Positions 25,305-36,240 of a stretch of DNA of 64,000 nucleotides are shown here, piece by piece. Position numbers and translations under genes: made by a program. The notes under the pieces were generated by a model. The model ran no database searches. It saw only the letters and a list, made by a program, of their open reading frames with translations, and was not told the origin of the DNA. The stretch is from Gigaspora rosea (Eukaryota > Glomeromycota > Glomeromycetes > Diversisporales > Gigasporaceae). The stretch covers positions 48,878 to 112,877 of the forward strand of contig QKWP01001065.1 of the NCBI GenBank assembly GCA_003550325.1, written 5' to 3'. Within the stretch, counting starts at the first letter, position 1. The number at the start of each line of letters is the position of its first letter.

Positions 25305-27840
25305 NAATAGAAATATATGTGTCATTGATCTTTCAAATTTGCAAAACTTTGAAAAAAAAATTCTTGATCTAATTCCAGAAATTCTTGTTATACGTGAATT
25401 CTTATCAACCTAGCCAACTAGCCAAATAACCAAGCAATAAAAAAAAAAAAAAAAAACTAGTTTAAGAGTACACAAAAATCACGTATTTGTTTATTTGATA
25501 ATAATATTCAAGTTTTATATTTATCGGTATTTACATATATGTATTATAAATGATACACATTTGTATATTGTGTATACTAACATATATAAAAAATTATTGA
25601 TTTTTTTTTTTAATGTCTAGAATTTTTTGTGTATATTACTATCAAAATAGGAAAATCAAAGAATACCAACTCCGATACTGTAAAAAAAGGGGCCTAGTCG
25701 ATCGATCATCGGATGTTATGTCGACGACTGTTTTGTATATTTATTTATATTTATTACATATACATATATATTATATGTTTTTGCATAAAAAAAACCGACT
25801 TACATAAAATACTGTATTTACCTAATATTTCAACGTCATACGATGACCTAAATGTTCGTTATTCCATACTCGTCTACTAAAATTTATCATAACTGGTTTA
25901 TCTGGTTTACTCCCCCAAGCTTTAGATTCCAAATTTGGATTACAATCATCTTACTTCCATTTCTACTCTCTTTAATTTTGAATTTTTTTCTCTCTTAGAA
26001 TTTTGTATTATTGTATTATTGTATTATTTGTATTGTCATTATTTCTTTATCCTTTTTCAAATATACTTTTCATACACTTTACATTTACTTTAAAATAAAT
26101 ATATTTAATTTCAATAACGAATTGCCGTAGTAGAAGATACACACGTGATGTTCGTCTGCATTGGTTCGTCAAAATGCGTATCATGTACGCAAGTACGCAC
26201 TTAAGTACGCATGAAAGTCCTCATGGAATGAAAAAAAAACCTCTCGTATATTTTTTATTTAATTAGTATTTCGTTTCATTAAAATACAAAGAATAAGGTT
26301 ATATCATTATACATATTATACATATTTTACATATACATAATCGGACGTACTACCAGCATATATACTATGATATATATGCTATATGTACTAATGTGTAATG
26401 CATAGAATATCAGAAAACAATTTATGCCGGCTAAAAAAATTCTACATATAATTCGGTAATCTTGAATATTGTATCAACTATTAGACTATTACTGTGTGTG
26501 TGTTTTTTTTTTTTTTTATCGATCATTGCTTCGAATTTTAATTATTTATTTATTTTTGCTTCGAATTTTAATTATTTATTTATTGCTTCGAATTATTATT
26601 ATTATTACTACTTCGAATTAGAATCATTACTACCGATTATCAGTTATCGTAATTAAAATATAGAGATTAGTCATGTATTATTAATGAAATTTTACTTATA
26701 TTAAATTGTATTAAATTGTATTAAATATTCTTATAACAACTGCACGTTGACCTCAACACGTATAATATTGGTAGAAAAATATTTTGATAAAACTGCACAC
26801 ATTTGAACTCAAAGATACAATACTTTACACATGAACTTATAAATGATAAACGAAATGTAATGATATTGTTGATTTCCTTACAGAAAAGTTCTTTCCCTCT
26901 GTCTTACGAAAAAAAAATAAAAAAATGTTATCATTTATGAATTGTTTTCTCATGCTTCAAAGGTTTCAGTTATTTATAAACTCGAATATTATATATTTTA
27001 CCATTCTAGGGGGGAAAATGTCTTTGATTACGTTACAAATTTTTATTTAACAAAGAACTATTATTATTATTTTTTTTTTTTTATTAATACTAATCTATAT
27101 TGATCAATATTCTACAAATAGATTTTCTATAATTAGAATTAATCGACAAAACTGTCCAATGAAGGATTTCTCATTTCGCGCCATTTTTTTTTTGTCTCCT
27201 GACTTGTTTTATCTTTTTTTCTAAATGTGCATATTTCCTTCTTTTTTTGTTAATAGTTCAATGCAACTCTATCTATTTTCTTTCTAATTAAACTTTGAAA
27301 TGACTGTATTCTGAAACGTTAAAAGTTGTAGTCTTTGTACTGTATTTGTTCTTACAAGTTCTTTGATGCAACTACATACTTAAATTGCATTTTACATGGC
27401 TAACTTACTGTATTACGTGTAATAAAATTATTCTGCATTAAACTATTTACTGTATTCGATCATTTTTATTAGACTGGACAAAAAGACTATACAAAGTAAC
27501 TTTAAAAATCTTACTAATTAATTAAGTAAATGTGTAAACTGACTAAATATTTAGGTTTTGTACTAATTATATTGAGTTTAGTGTATTAAATAAAGTTTTT
27601 TATAGCAACAAATTTAATAAATTAATGTAAATAATTTTTATTTATATTATATATTTTATATATATAAGTTATAATTTTTTTTATCTAACATTATATTATC
27701 TTTTAATCAATACATTCGAAGCTGAGTTAAAGAAAACTCAGCGACACTAAGTCGGTCAAACTCCGACTTAGTGTCAATTTAAAAAAAAACTCGGATTTCG
27801 CGTTTTTGCAAAATCTGTAAATTCAAACTCCGCCTTCGAA
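22152..27840. other. Upstream region of the host gene, transposon-poor
   Basis: No further confident gene. It holds AAT-trinucleotide and AT tracts (about 22865-22975), a T homopolymer (about 23096-23132), an A homopolymer ending in a single N (about 25255-25305) and a tandem repeat with TTGCTTCGAATT (about 26526-26605). CTGTACGTA/AGTACG words are frequent (22830, 23220, 23300, 23780, 24060, 24430, 24665, 26180). The first few hundred bases next to 22152 are presumably promoter and 5' UTR, but no specific motif can be defended. At 27740-27775 a strong hairpin CGACACTAAGTCGG...CCGACTTAGTGTC occurs. Confidence 0.55.
25822..25950 (-). other. Possible terminal coding exon (weak)
   Basis: The minus strand is open for 42 codons to a TAG stop, reading ESKAWGSKPDKPVMINFSRR and then VWNNEHLGHRMTLKY. 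Its composition is mixed and protein-like, unlike the Ile/Lys/Asn-rich chance frames nearby. An AG that could be a splice acceptor lies just upstream (about 25952). I cannot find the preceding exons and do not recognise the protein. It could be chance. Confidence 0.25.
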
Positions 27841-27911
27841 GTTTTTAAACTCCGGACAAAAATAGAGGTCTGATTTCATGTTCCTATGAAAATAGTTGGG
27901 ATACACAAAAA

Positions 27912-28255
27912 TTCAAACTCCGACGGATCGGGTTTGGGTTCAAATGAACCAAGATTGGATTCAAATGAACCAAAAATGAACCAAGATCGGGTTCAAATGA
28001 ACCAAGATCGGGTTCAAGAACTAAGATCGGGTTCAAATGAACCAAGTCGGGTTCATTTGAACCAAGATCGGGTTCATTTGGACCAAGACCGTGTTCATTT
28101 GATGGGGGTTCATTTGAACCAAGATCAGGTTCATTCAAGACTGGGTTCATTTGAACAAGACCAGGTTCATTTGAACCAAGACCAGGTTCATTTTGAATCC
28201 TGATAAAAAAAATTAAAAACGTTAGCCCGTGGCAATGCCCAGGCCCTAACACTAG
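27912..28255 (+). mobile_element. Second copy of the array-bearing Helitron-like element
   Basis: It is the same architecture as 985-1390: an array of GAACCAAGATCGGGTTC words (27912-28195), then ATTAAAAACGTTAGCCCG, a GC-rich hairpin and a terminal CTAG (28252-28255) followed by T. The last 50 bp match the 1340-1390 copy with a few substitutions, while the arrays differ in word order and number. This supports a shared 3' terminus rather than chance. Confidence 0.5.
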
Positions 28256-28755
28256 TTTGTATACTATTACAACTAAAAATTTGATTAAATTTTTGTTACA
28301 ACTCATTTTTTAAAAATAGAATCTATTTATATACAAATTAATATAGACTATACAAATAAAAAATTTTTTTAAATAAAAATATTACTGTAAATACTGTCAT
28401 CCTTCTCTGCAATTACGCTGTCTGTATCATGCAAATTGTGTGATTGTATAAAGGTTTTTTATTATGATTTGCTTATAAAGAGGTATTTTCTTATAGGTTT
28501 ATTAGTAAAGTGTTGCAAACTTTGGCATGATTATACATAAAAAGGCTTTACTATGATTTGATTATATAGGAGGTAACTATATAAAAGGATGATAGTAGTA
28601 TAGAATAAATTGTTTAAAATTATTAAAAATTATTATTTTGGTTTAATAATCTATAGTAGAGTTAAATTATATATTTTTTTTGATATTAATATAGTGTATT
28701 GTCTATAATTTTATTTATTAATAAATATTTGAATATATTATTATATTATTTTTGT

Positions 28756-29280
28756 CCGAAGTGTAGCGGAGGACACTATTTCTAGACATATGAGCAAAAA
28801 TTTAATCATGTGATCATCACATGATGGTGTCTGTCACGCCGCGTAATTAACCAATAAAAATAAGTACTACTACATACGCGTCGGGTCTAATACTGGTCTA
28901 ATACAACAAAGATTGCGCATTGTAATTCAAATGGGTTTTGTACATCAATAAAGTGATATTTTTAACTTTTAACTTTTTTTTTCGATTTAACTTTTGCTTA
29001 TACTGAACCTTCGTTTAAATTACTTTACTGAACCTTCACTCAAATTACTTACTAAAACCTTCGCTCGAATTGCTTACTAAACTTTGCTCTCTCAAATTAC
29101 TTATTAAACCTTCACTTAAGTTTTTTTTTTATATACGTATTAAACTTTTGCCCAAAATATTCTTAAATATAACTTACTAAGCTATCGCTCAAATTTTTTT
29201 TAAATAACTTATTAAACTTTCGCTTAGATATATTTTTTTTATATTGCTTAACAAAATATTATTTAAGTTATTTTATATAT
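28756..29280 (+). repeat. TCCGAAG element 5' end and a tandem array of about 26 bp
   Basis: TCCGAAGTGTAGCGGAGGAC at 28756 matches the start of the 11757 element. From about 28995 to 29270 there are roughly ten diverged units of the type ACCTTCGCTCAAATTACTTA with T-run expansions. No 3' terminus was found. 28256-28755 and 29281-30059 are AT-rich with nothing definable. Confidence 0.5.
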
Positions 29281-30059
29281 TAATATGTCTCCAAAGAGAA
29301 CTTTCAAGCAAACTATTATAATAAAGCAAAAGTACTTGAAAAAAATCGTTAGATTTAATTTTTGAGTAAGATATCGATCCAGCTCTATGGCTTGTATTAA
29401 TCCCAGAACTTTAGTAATAGCCTTATTCTTGCTAGTCGAGTATTCGTTCTTAAGTGTCTTTAAAAGATTATTTAGTTGTTTAATTTAAGACCCGCCAGCC
29501 CAGATTTTTTTTATAAATTAAAAAACTATTTTAATATTACCAACCCAACTGCTAATGATCTATAAAAATTTAACTAGCTTGAATCGCTAGTACTATGTCG
29601 ATACTAATAAATCCATAAAAAAATTTTTTTTTGTGTATATTGTAATATTAAGCTTTTCTATTTAGTCGATAATTGTATAAATAAAAAAAAAACCAAATAT
29701 ATACAAAGAGGTTATCACATATTTAGAGATTTAATAATTATATATTTAATATTAAGCTTCGGACTTTTAACAGATTCTGTTTCCTAGTATATATTGTTAT
29801 ATTCAATTTATACTATAATGCACTAATTTTTGTGCTTATATAATTATTTTTATTGGCTAATTTTGGTGTAATTGAGTCTGATTGGTTAAATAAATCTATA
29901 TTTTTATATTAATAATCAATTTTTTATACTGTTATATAAACTTTAACTTATAACTTTCTTAAAACAAATAATAAAAAAAAATTCTTTAACAAAAATATAG
30001 TTTAATTAAAAATCTATCAATTTTTTAGAATATATTAGCTAATTCATATTATTGCTAAT

Positions 30060-30545
30060 ATCTCTTGATCTACTAACCTGTCTGGAATGATTTAACTACT
30101 AAAATGTTCATATCGATGAGATGATTCTAACAAGCCAAAAATTGCTAAAATCCAATTACAGAACCCCAAGAACATTTGAATTTTGTGTGATTTTAATAGT
30201 GTTTTTTAGAATTACTATAAAAATAGGAATAACTTTTGATCTACTGATTTATTTTAAATAGTTTAACCACCAAAATGATCATCACGATAAGACAATTCTA
30301 ATAAGCCCAAAATTATTAAAATCTAATTACAGGATTCTGAGATTATTAAGAATTAGTATAATATAGACAATCAACTAAGAAATAGGTTGAATAGGTTGTT
30401 ATATAAGCAATCCATTTTTTAGTTGATTGTTGATTTTAGGACCCTGTGATCAAATTTTAATAATTTTGAACATATTAGAATTATCTCATTAAAATGATTA
30501 TTTTAGTGGTTAAACTATTCAGAATGGATTAGTAGATTAAAAGTT
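30060..30545. repeat. Palindromic repeat related to the Harbinger-like interior module
   Basis: The left arm starts GATCTACTAACCTGTCTGGA and the right arm ends CAGAATGGATTAGTAGATTA. Between them are inverted words of the type AACTACTAAAATG and CAATTACAGAACCCC. It is a diverged relative of the modules inside 9934-11189 and 62830-63430. Confidence 0.6.
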
Positions 30546-31284
30546 ATTCAATATTAAATATATTTTTTATAAAAGGAATTTCTAGGCATCTCTGGCCAGA
30601 GATATATAACTTATATATCTCTGGTCTATTGGCCAATCAAAACGAGCAAAAGTCATGTAATACATTTTTCAGATCGCCAGCTGGTCGGAAAGGCCATGTA
30701 ACCCAGCATGGTGGCTATTTGTTTTAATTGGTTAAAAAATGTAAACAAGTAAACAAATATACAATATAGATCATTATATAAATTTAGACAGTCTGGGATA
30801 TTTCCAGAATTATTCTAGCATATTTAGTGATTGATGATCATACTTTGTATTATTAATTGTCCAATTAGATTAAGAGCCTATATTAATCAATTTTTAGTAT
30901 ATGGATAAAACTAGTGTTCCTATGAACCTGAACTGAACTGAACTTAGATCAAGTTCAGGTTCAGGTTCAGGTTCAGTATTGAACCTGAACCTGAACATTT
31001 TTTAAAACATGTTCAGGTTCAGGTTCAGTATTGAACTTTTAGAGCTAGTTCAGGTTCAGTTCAGGTTCAGTTCATAAGTTCATGAACATGTTCAGGTTCA
31101 GTCTGGTGTTCATATGAACTAGTGATTCTAGGTTTGGGTCCGGGTTTGGTCTGGTCCAGACCAGACTCAAACTCTAAATTTTATTATTAAAACTTTATAT
31201 TAGACTCAAACTCAATCATAAGTTTGGTCGGGCTAGTCCAAATTTTGCAAACTAGTTTGAGTCTGAATAAAAATATATGTATTT

Positions 31285-32045
31285 TTTGATACTGAACAAG
31301 TTTACTTAGAGTGAGGAGTATAAATCAGATAGTAAAATTTAGAGAATTCATAGAAATTTGTATAATTTTATTAATAAAATTATACAAATTTCTATGATTC
31401 TCTAAATTTTACTAATTGATCATAACTTCTTGCACTAAGTAAACTTGTTAAGCACCAAAAAATACATCAAATCGGCATATTTTATTTTACTTTTCTTAAA
31501 ATTTGAAGAAAAGATGCTTAATTTTGGTAATTTTCATCAAAAATTCAAAATTAAGCATCTTTTCTTCAAATTTTAAGAAAAGTAAAATAAAATATGCCGT
31601 TTTGATGTATTTTTTGGTGCTTAACAAGTTACATAGTGCAAGAAGTTATGATCAATTAGTAAAATTTAGAGAATCATAGAAATTTGTATAATTTTATTAA
31701 TAAAATTATACAAATTTCAATGATTCTCTAAATTTTACTAATTGATCATAACTTCTTGATCTAAGTAAACTTGTTTAGCACCAAAAAATACATCATATCG
31801 GTATATTTTATTTTATTTTCCTCAAAATTTGCGTCAAAGATGCTTAATTTTGAATTTTTGATAAAAATTTTCAAAATTAAGCATCTTTTCTTCAAATTTT
31901 AAGAAAAGTAAAATAAAATATGCCGTTTTGATGTATTTTTTGGTGCTTAACAAGTTACATAGTGCAAGAAGTTATGATCAATTAGTAAAATTTAGAGAAT
32001 TATATAAATTTTTATAATTTTATTAATAAAATATACAAATTTCTA
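31285..32045. repeat. Two tandem units of a long palindrome
   Basis: Words such as AAAATTTAGAGAATCATAG, AAGTTATGATCAATTAG and AAAATAAAATATGCCG occur alternately in forward and inverted orientation. They form two successive hairpins, each with arms of about 150-170 bp and centres near 31525 and 31865. The sequence resumes at 32701 after the 32049-32692 insertion. Confidence 0.85.
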
Positions 32046-32048
32046 TGA

Positions 32049-32692
32049 TAGAGCTTGTACCCGTATAAGTGTTATCCGGGTAACCCGGTTAACACCTGTT
32101 AACCGGGTCATAGCTATCGTTAACCAGGTGACCCGAATTAATTATCCATAAGCATGATAATGTGACGTACAAATGTATATACAGTACGTATGTCCGTTGG
32201 GAGTGAGGTCATTTTAAATTTTATTATTTAAACCCAGTTTATTTTCCGACGGCCTCTAGCCATTTGAGAATAAACTGATTATATTACAGCTATTATCATG
32301 ATTCTCAGGGCACCTGACATAAAAATTAATAATTTATCAGTTACCATTTTCATTATACGTAGTTTTTTAAAAAAATGCATATAAGAGAATTTATGATTTT
32401 GCATCAATCAATCAAAAAAACGGTTTACCCAGATTATTAAGATGACCCTGTTTATAATGTTGTAAATGGTGAGAAACCCGGAGCTTAAATTTTTTAACGG
32501 GTGCAACCTCTAAAAAAATTATATACCCTTAAGAGCTACCTCAATTTTGCATTAGCCAATCAAACAAACCGGGTCAACCGGGTCAACCGGGTAACCCGGA
32601 TTTTTTAAAACAATCCGGTTTGTGACCCGGTAATAGTCTGGTAAACGGGCGGGTTATCCGGAATTTGAAATTTATTTCGGGTACAACCTCTA
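32049..32692. mobile_element. hAT-like element, 644 bp, GGGTAACCCGG words
   Basis: An exact 8-bp duplication TTCTATGA (32041-32048 and 32693-32700) surrounds the ends TAGAGCTTGTACCCG and CGGGTACAACCTCTA. Subterminal sequence is made of GGGTAACCCGGTTAAC-type words in both orientations. It has no transposase. It is inserted into the palindrome at 31285-32760, so it is younger than that repeat. Confidence 0.9.
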
Positions 32693-33340
32693 TTCTATGA
32701 TTTTCTAAATTTTACTAATTGATTCTAACTCTGTGATTTAGATAAACATGTGAATATATTATGAACCTGAACATGTTCATGAACCTTGAACTGAACCTGA
32801 ACTGAACTTTTTTTAAGTTCAGGTTCAGGTTCATGTTCAATAATTTTAAGTTCAGGTTCAGTTCAGTATTGAACTTTTAGAGCAGGTTCGGGTTCAGGTT
32901 CAGGTTCATTGAACCTGAACCTGAACCTCTATTAAACTGAACTGAACTTCGGAACACTAGATAAAACTGTAATTCTTTATTGTACTTTCACGAATTTAAT
33001 TTACATAGTTTACAAATCATTTTCACTTGTCTCTAAAATAAGCTTATTGTTTTTTTTTCAGTAAAATCAACTGTTTTTTGGTAATATAATATTATCATAG
33101 TTTAAAAAAATTGTCTTCTAAAATACTTCTAAACTTGGGATTATTTTACATTTAGAAATTAAGTCTTAGCACTTCTGAAGAAAGAAATGGTCTTAAATTT
33201 TTATTTTTTTCATTTATGAAATGTTACATTCTTAAAAATACTCTAAACTGTATAAATATAATTGTATGTGATTGATTAATCTGAATAAAGTTATAATACA
33301 TATACTTTTTTCTATCTAGCAATATAAATAAATATAATTT

Positions 33341-34155
33341 TAGAGATGACGATCAATTACAAAATGATCGATCATTAAATCTGTTTGATCGTGACCGATC
33401 ATATAAAAAAATTTTTTGAGTTCAGTAATCGAATGTACCGAAGTGAACAGTAACCTCAGAGTTTAATCACCAAAACAAGCTCCTTACAATGCTTATAGAA
33501 CCACAGAGTCTAATAACCAAGTATGGGTTTTGTACTGTTTGCAGCAGCCTGCAAACCTATTAGTGTTAACCAATAAACAAAGCATCAATATACTACCTTT
33601 TGGTACTGAGAGACAGGTAGGAAGTGTTGGATGAAAAGAAAGATAACCTTCTTTACTAATCAAAGGCCTTAAATACCCTTGCTTTGGCAATTTACAATTT
33701 CTCCTTTTTTATGTTGTTACATTGTTAATTATATATTTAGAACTATAAAATAACCTTTTGCTTCCTTTACCATTTTCTAATGATCATAATAGTTCATATT
33801 TCAAAGTCTATACAATTACAGAAAGATACTTGCACCCAACCAAAAAAACTCCATAAAAACTAAGAGCCCGATAAATTACGATTTGTACATAAAATAGCGG
33901 AAAACTATTATTTCCATATGATAATGGTCTTGATAAAGAACAAAATGTATTTTATCAAAGATATATATCATAACAAAAAAAATTTTTGTATTATAACGAT
34001 AATGATTGATCATATGATCGGGCATATATTGTACAAATAATTAGGTGATTCTGATCGAACTTTAATTTTTAATCGATTGTAGTTCAATCAAGAACATTTT
34101 ATAAATAATCGATCATATGATCGATTAAGAAAATTTTCACCGATCGCTATTTCTA
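33341..34155. mobile_element. hAT-like element, 815 bp, ATGATCGATCAT words
   Basis: An exact 8-bp duplication TATAATTT (33333-33340 and 34156-34163) flanks ends TAGAGATGACGATC and GATCGCTATTTCTA. Subterminal sequence is rich in ATGATCGATCAT/ATCATATGATCG words. The interior (33490-33700) has a 65-codon minus-strand frame that I could not assign. The boundaries rest on the duplication and on the end similarity. Confidence 0.8.
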
Positions 34156-34755
34156 TATAATTTATTTAAATAGAAAAAATAATTAACCAAATTTTATTAT
34201 ATTTTAATTAAATTCTCTCTTACACCATTCTATACTAGTAATTTTAAAATTTTTTACCAAATTACCTACTCAGCAAACTTCTGATAATACATGTAAATGT
34301 ATTTCAGCACCAATTCATAAATAATAACAATAGCCAAACTTGATAAATTCCGTTAGAATAATCCATGTTTGCTGATTTTTGATAATATAAATGCCTTATT
34401 TTTATCCTTTTCAACAATACCTTATTCATAACAGTAACAAACTAGTAAACTCTGTCTGAATCGGAGTATATAGCAAATATGTAATGTATAATTGACAAAG
34501 TATATATAGTAGGAATTAAGATGGTATGTATAGTTTGTAAAATAAATTCTTTAAAAGATTTTATCTATAATCTATACCAACCCTAACCATGAAAAAGGAC
34601 AATATTAGCGCTTTAATCCTAAATATTAAAAGGAGATTACTTATAAAAGATAAAATTTATAAGTTGTACTAACCATACATCTCATTAATCTTCTCTCCTC
34701 ATTTAACTCGGGTGGTAATGTCTCATAGTTTTTCTATTTGGCTGAATACTTTATT

Positions 34756-35040
34756 TTAAATTAGTTCTTTTTTTCTGATTTCAGCACAATCAAAGACAAT
34801 TTGAGACATGATTTTATTAATGGCTGTATTACGAGTACCCAGGCGATAATTTTTCTTAATAAGGATGGGCTGTGAAGTATGACTGACCAATTTTTCACTA
34901 GTGCGATAGAAGTAAGAAGTTTGTTGAATAGAGTAGTCATAATAATGAAAACTATGCTGATTAGGCGGTATGGGTTGCTCTGTGGTAGCTAACGGGGTAT
35001 TAGAAGTAGTAAAAGATAAAAAGGGTGTGGAATGATTACT
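34756..35040 (-). pseudogene. Orphan coding-like segment of unknown origin
   Basis: The minus strand is open for 94 codons to a stop, reading (after a possible AG acceptor at 35041-35042) SNHSTPFLSFTTSNTPLATT, then EQPIPPNQHSFHYYDYSIQQ, and ending NKIMSQIVFDCAEIRKKELI. Composition is protein-like, not AT-driven. It has no start codon at its head and no partner exon that I can find. It could be a terminal exon or a fragment of a transposon gene. The family is not recognised. Confidence 0.3.
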
Positions 35041-35269
35041 CTATACTTTTGTAAATTTTTTTTGATTATATCTATACATATATTACTTAGATGTGAGTTT
35101 ATACAAGACATATTTCTGTAATACCCCCTAAATCGTTCGTATCAGCCAATTTTTAAAAATTACAGAATTAATAAAGTTTAGTTATAAAAATTAAAAAGAA
35201 AATTAAGTTGTCATACTTAACTTGTAAGCTAAAATATGACCCAAGCTTATTCTAACAAAGATCTAAAGA

Positions 35270-36240
35270 ATCGTGGCATAGTTTTTATAGTATCTTCATT
35301 ACACCTGTAGTACATACGTACGTACCTAAAGAAGTCAGTATAAAGTTTTTATAAAGGTGTAGTAAAGAAACCATACTAATTCTTTAATCTTCGTTGGAAT
35401 AAACTTGAATCATATAATGGAAAGCATTAACAGACGCTTTTTACAAAAACACTACATTCTTCTTTGGATCTTAGAAGAATATTATTTGACCAGAAAGTGG
35501 ACTGGCATTGGCTATGCACTGTAATATATAAAGAAATTAGTATGAGATTTTTGTAAAGTGCATCAACTATTGCCAGTCTTTGCAAAAAGCATCTGTTAAG
35601 ATTTTCATCATATGATCTAAGCGTATTTCAACGAATATCTAAAGAATTGGAGAAGTTTTTCTAGAGTGTTTCGCTACACCTATAGTATATACATATATCT
35701 TCAAAAAGTAAATGTGAATTTTTTGTAAAGTGAATTAGCTATTGCCTGCCTTACCTTTTGATCAAATATTATTACTTCAGAAGTCACTGTGGAAGTTTAT
35801 TCCATTGATGATCCAAAAAATCAGCATTGTTTTTTTCGCTATACCTGTAGTATATATATATTTTTCTTAAAGTATAAAGTTCTTGTAAAGTGAATTAGCT
35901 ATTGCCCGTCCTTTCTGATCAAATATTATTACTTCTAAGATTTAAAAAAACCAACGTAGTGTTCTTGCGAAGGCGTCTGCTAACTATACGATCTAAGTTT
36001 ATTCCAATGAAGATCTAAAGAATTAGCTTGGTTTTCTCCAGAATGTTTCTACTACACTTTTCTAACATTATTATAATCAGGATCTAATAAAGACAGTATA
36101 ACGTCCTTGTAGAGTGCATTATCTAATGCTTTTTCTTATCTTGTTTAAATTTTATTTCTTCCAAGACTTCAAGAAATCAACATGAAGTTCTTGCAAAGTG
36201 TAGCCACCAGTGCTTTTCCACTTTCTGAACCAAAGTTAAT
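35270..36240. repeat. Degenerate tandem repeat, period about 160 bp
   Basis: GTAAAGTGAATTAGCTATTG recurs at about 35723 and 35886. CTATACCTGTAGTATATA-like words occur at about 35305, 35680 and 35845, and GATCAAATATTATTACTTC at about 35760 and 35918. Copies are strongly diverged. Confidence 0.55.

Larger units (their letters stand above)
30912..32959. mobile_element. hAT-like element with GAACCTGAAC word interior, containing nested insertions
   Basis: An exact 8-bp duplication GATAAAAC flanks it (30904-30911 and 32960-32967). The ends are TAGTGTTCC and GGAACACTA. Subterminal DNA on both sides (30918-31110 and 32758-32948) is an array of GAACCTGAACTGAAC/GTTCAGGTTCA words. The middle is occupied by other repeats: a palindrome pair (31285-32045) and a complete second hAT-like element (32049-32692). 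It has no coding capacity. Confidence 0.85.

Noticed and set aside
24981-25325. 114-codon minus-strand frame
   Set aside because: Begins in a poly-A/T homopolymer containing an N; no splice sites or recognisable motif.
33493-33690. Minus-strand peptide ending THTWLLDS, faintly like a retrotransposon protease start
   Set aside because: Too short, no flanking gag or polymerase motifs and no LTRs; it lies inside a hAT-like element.
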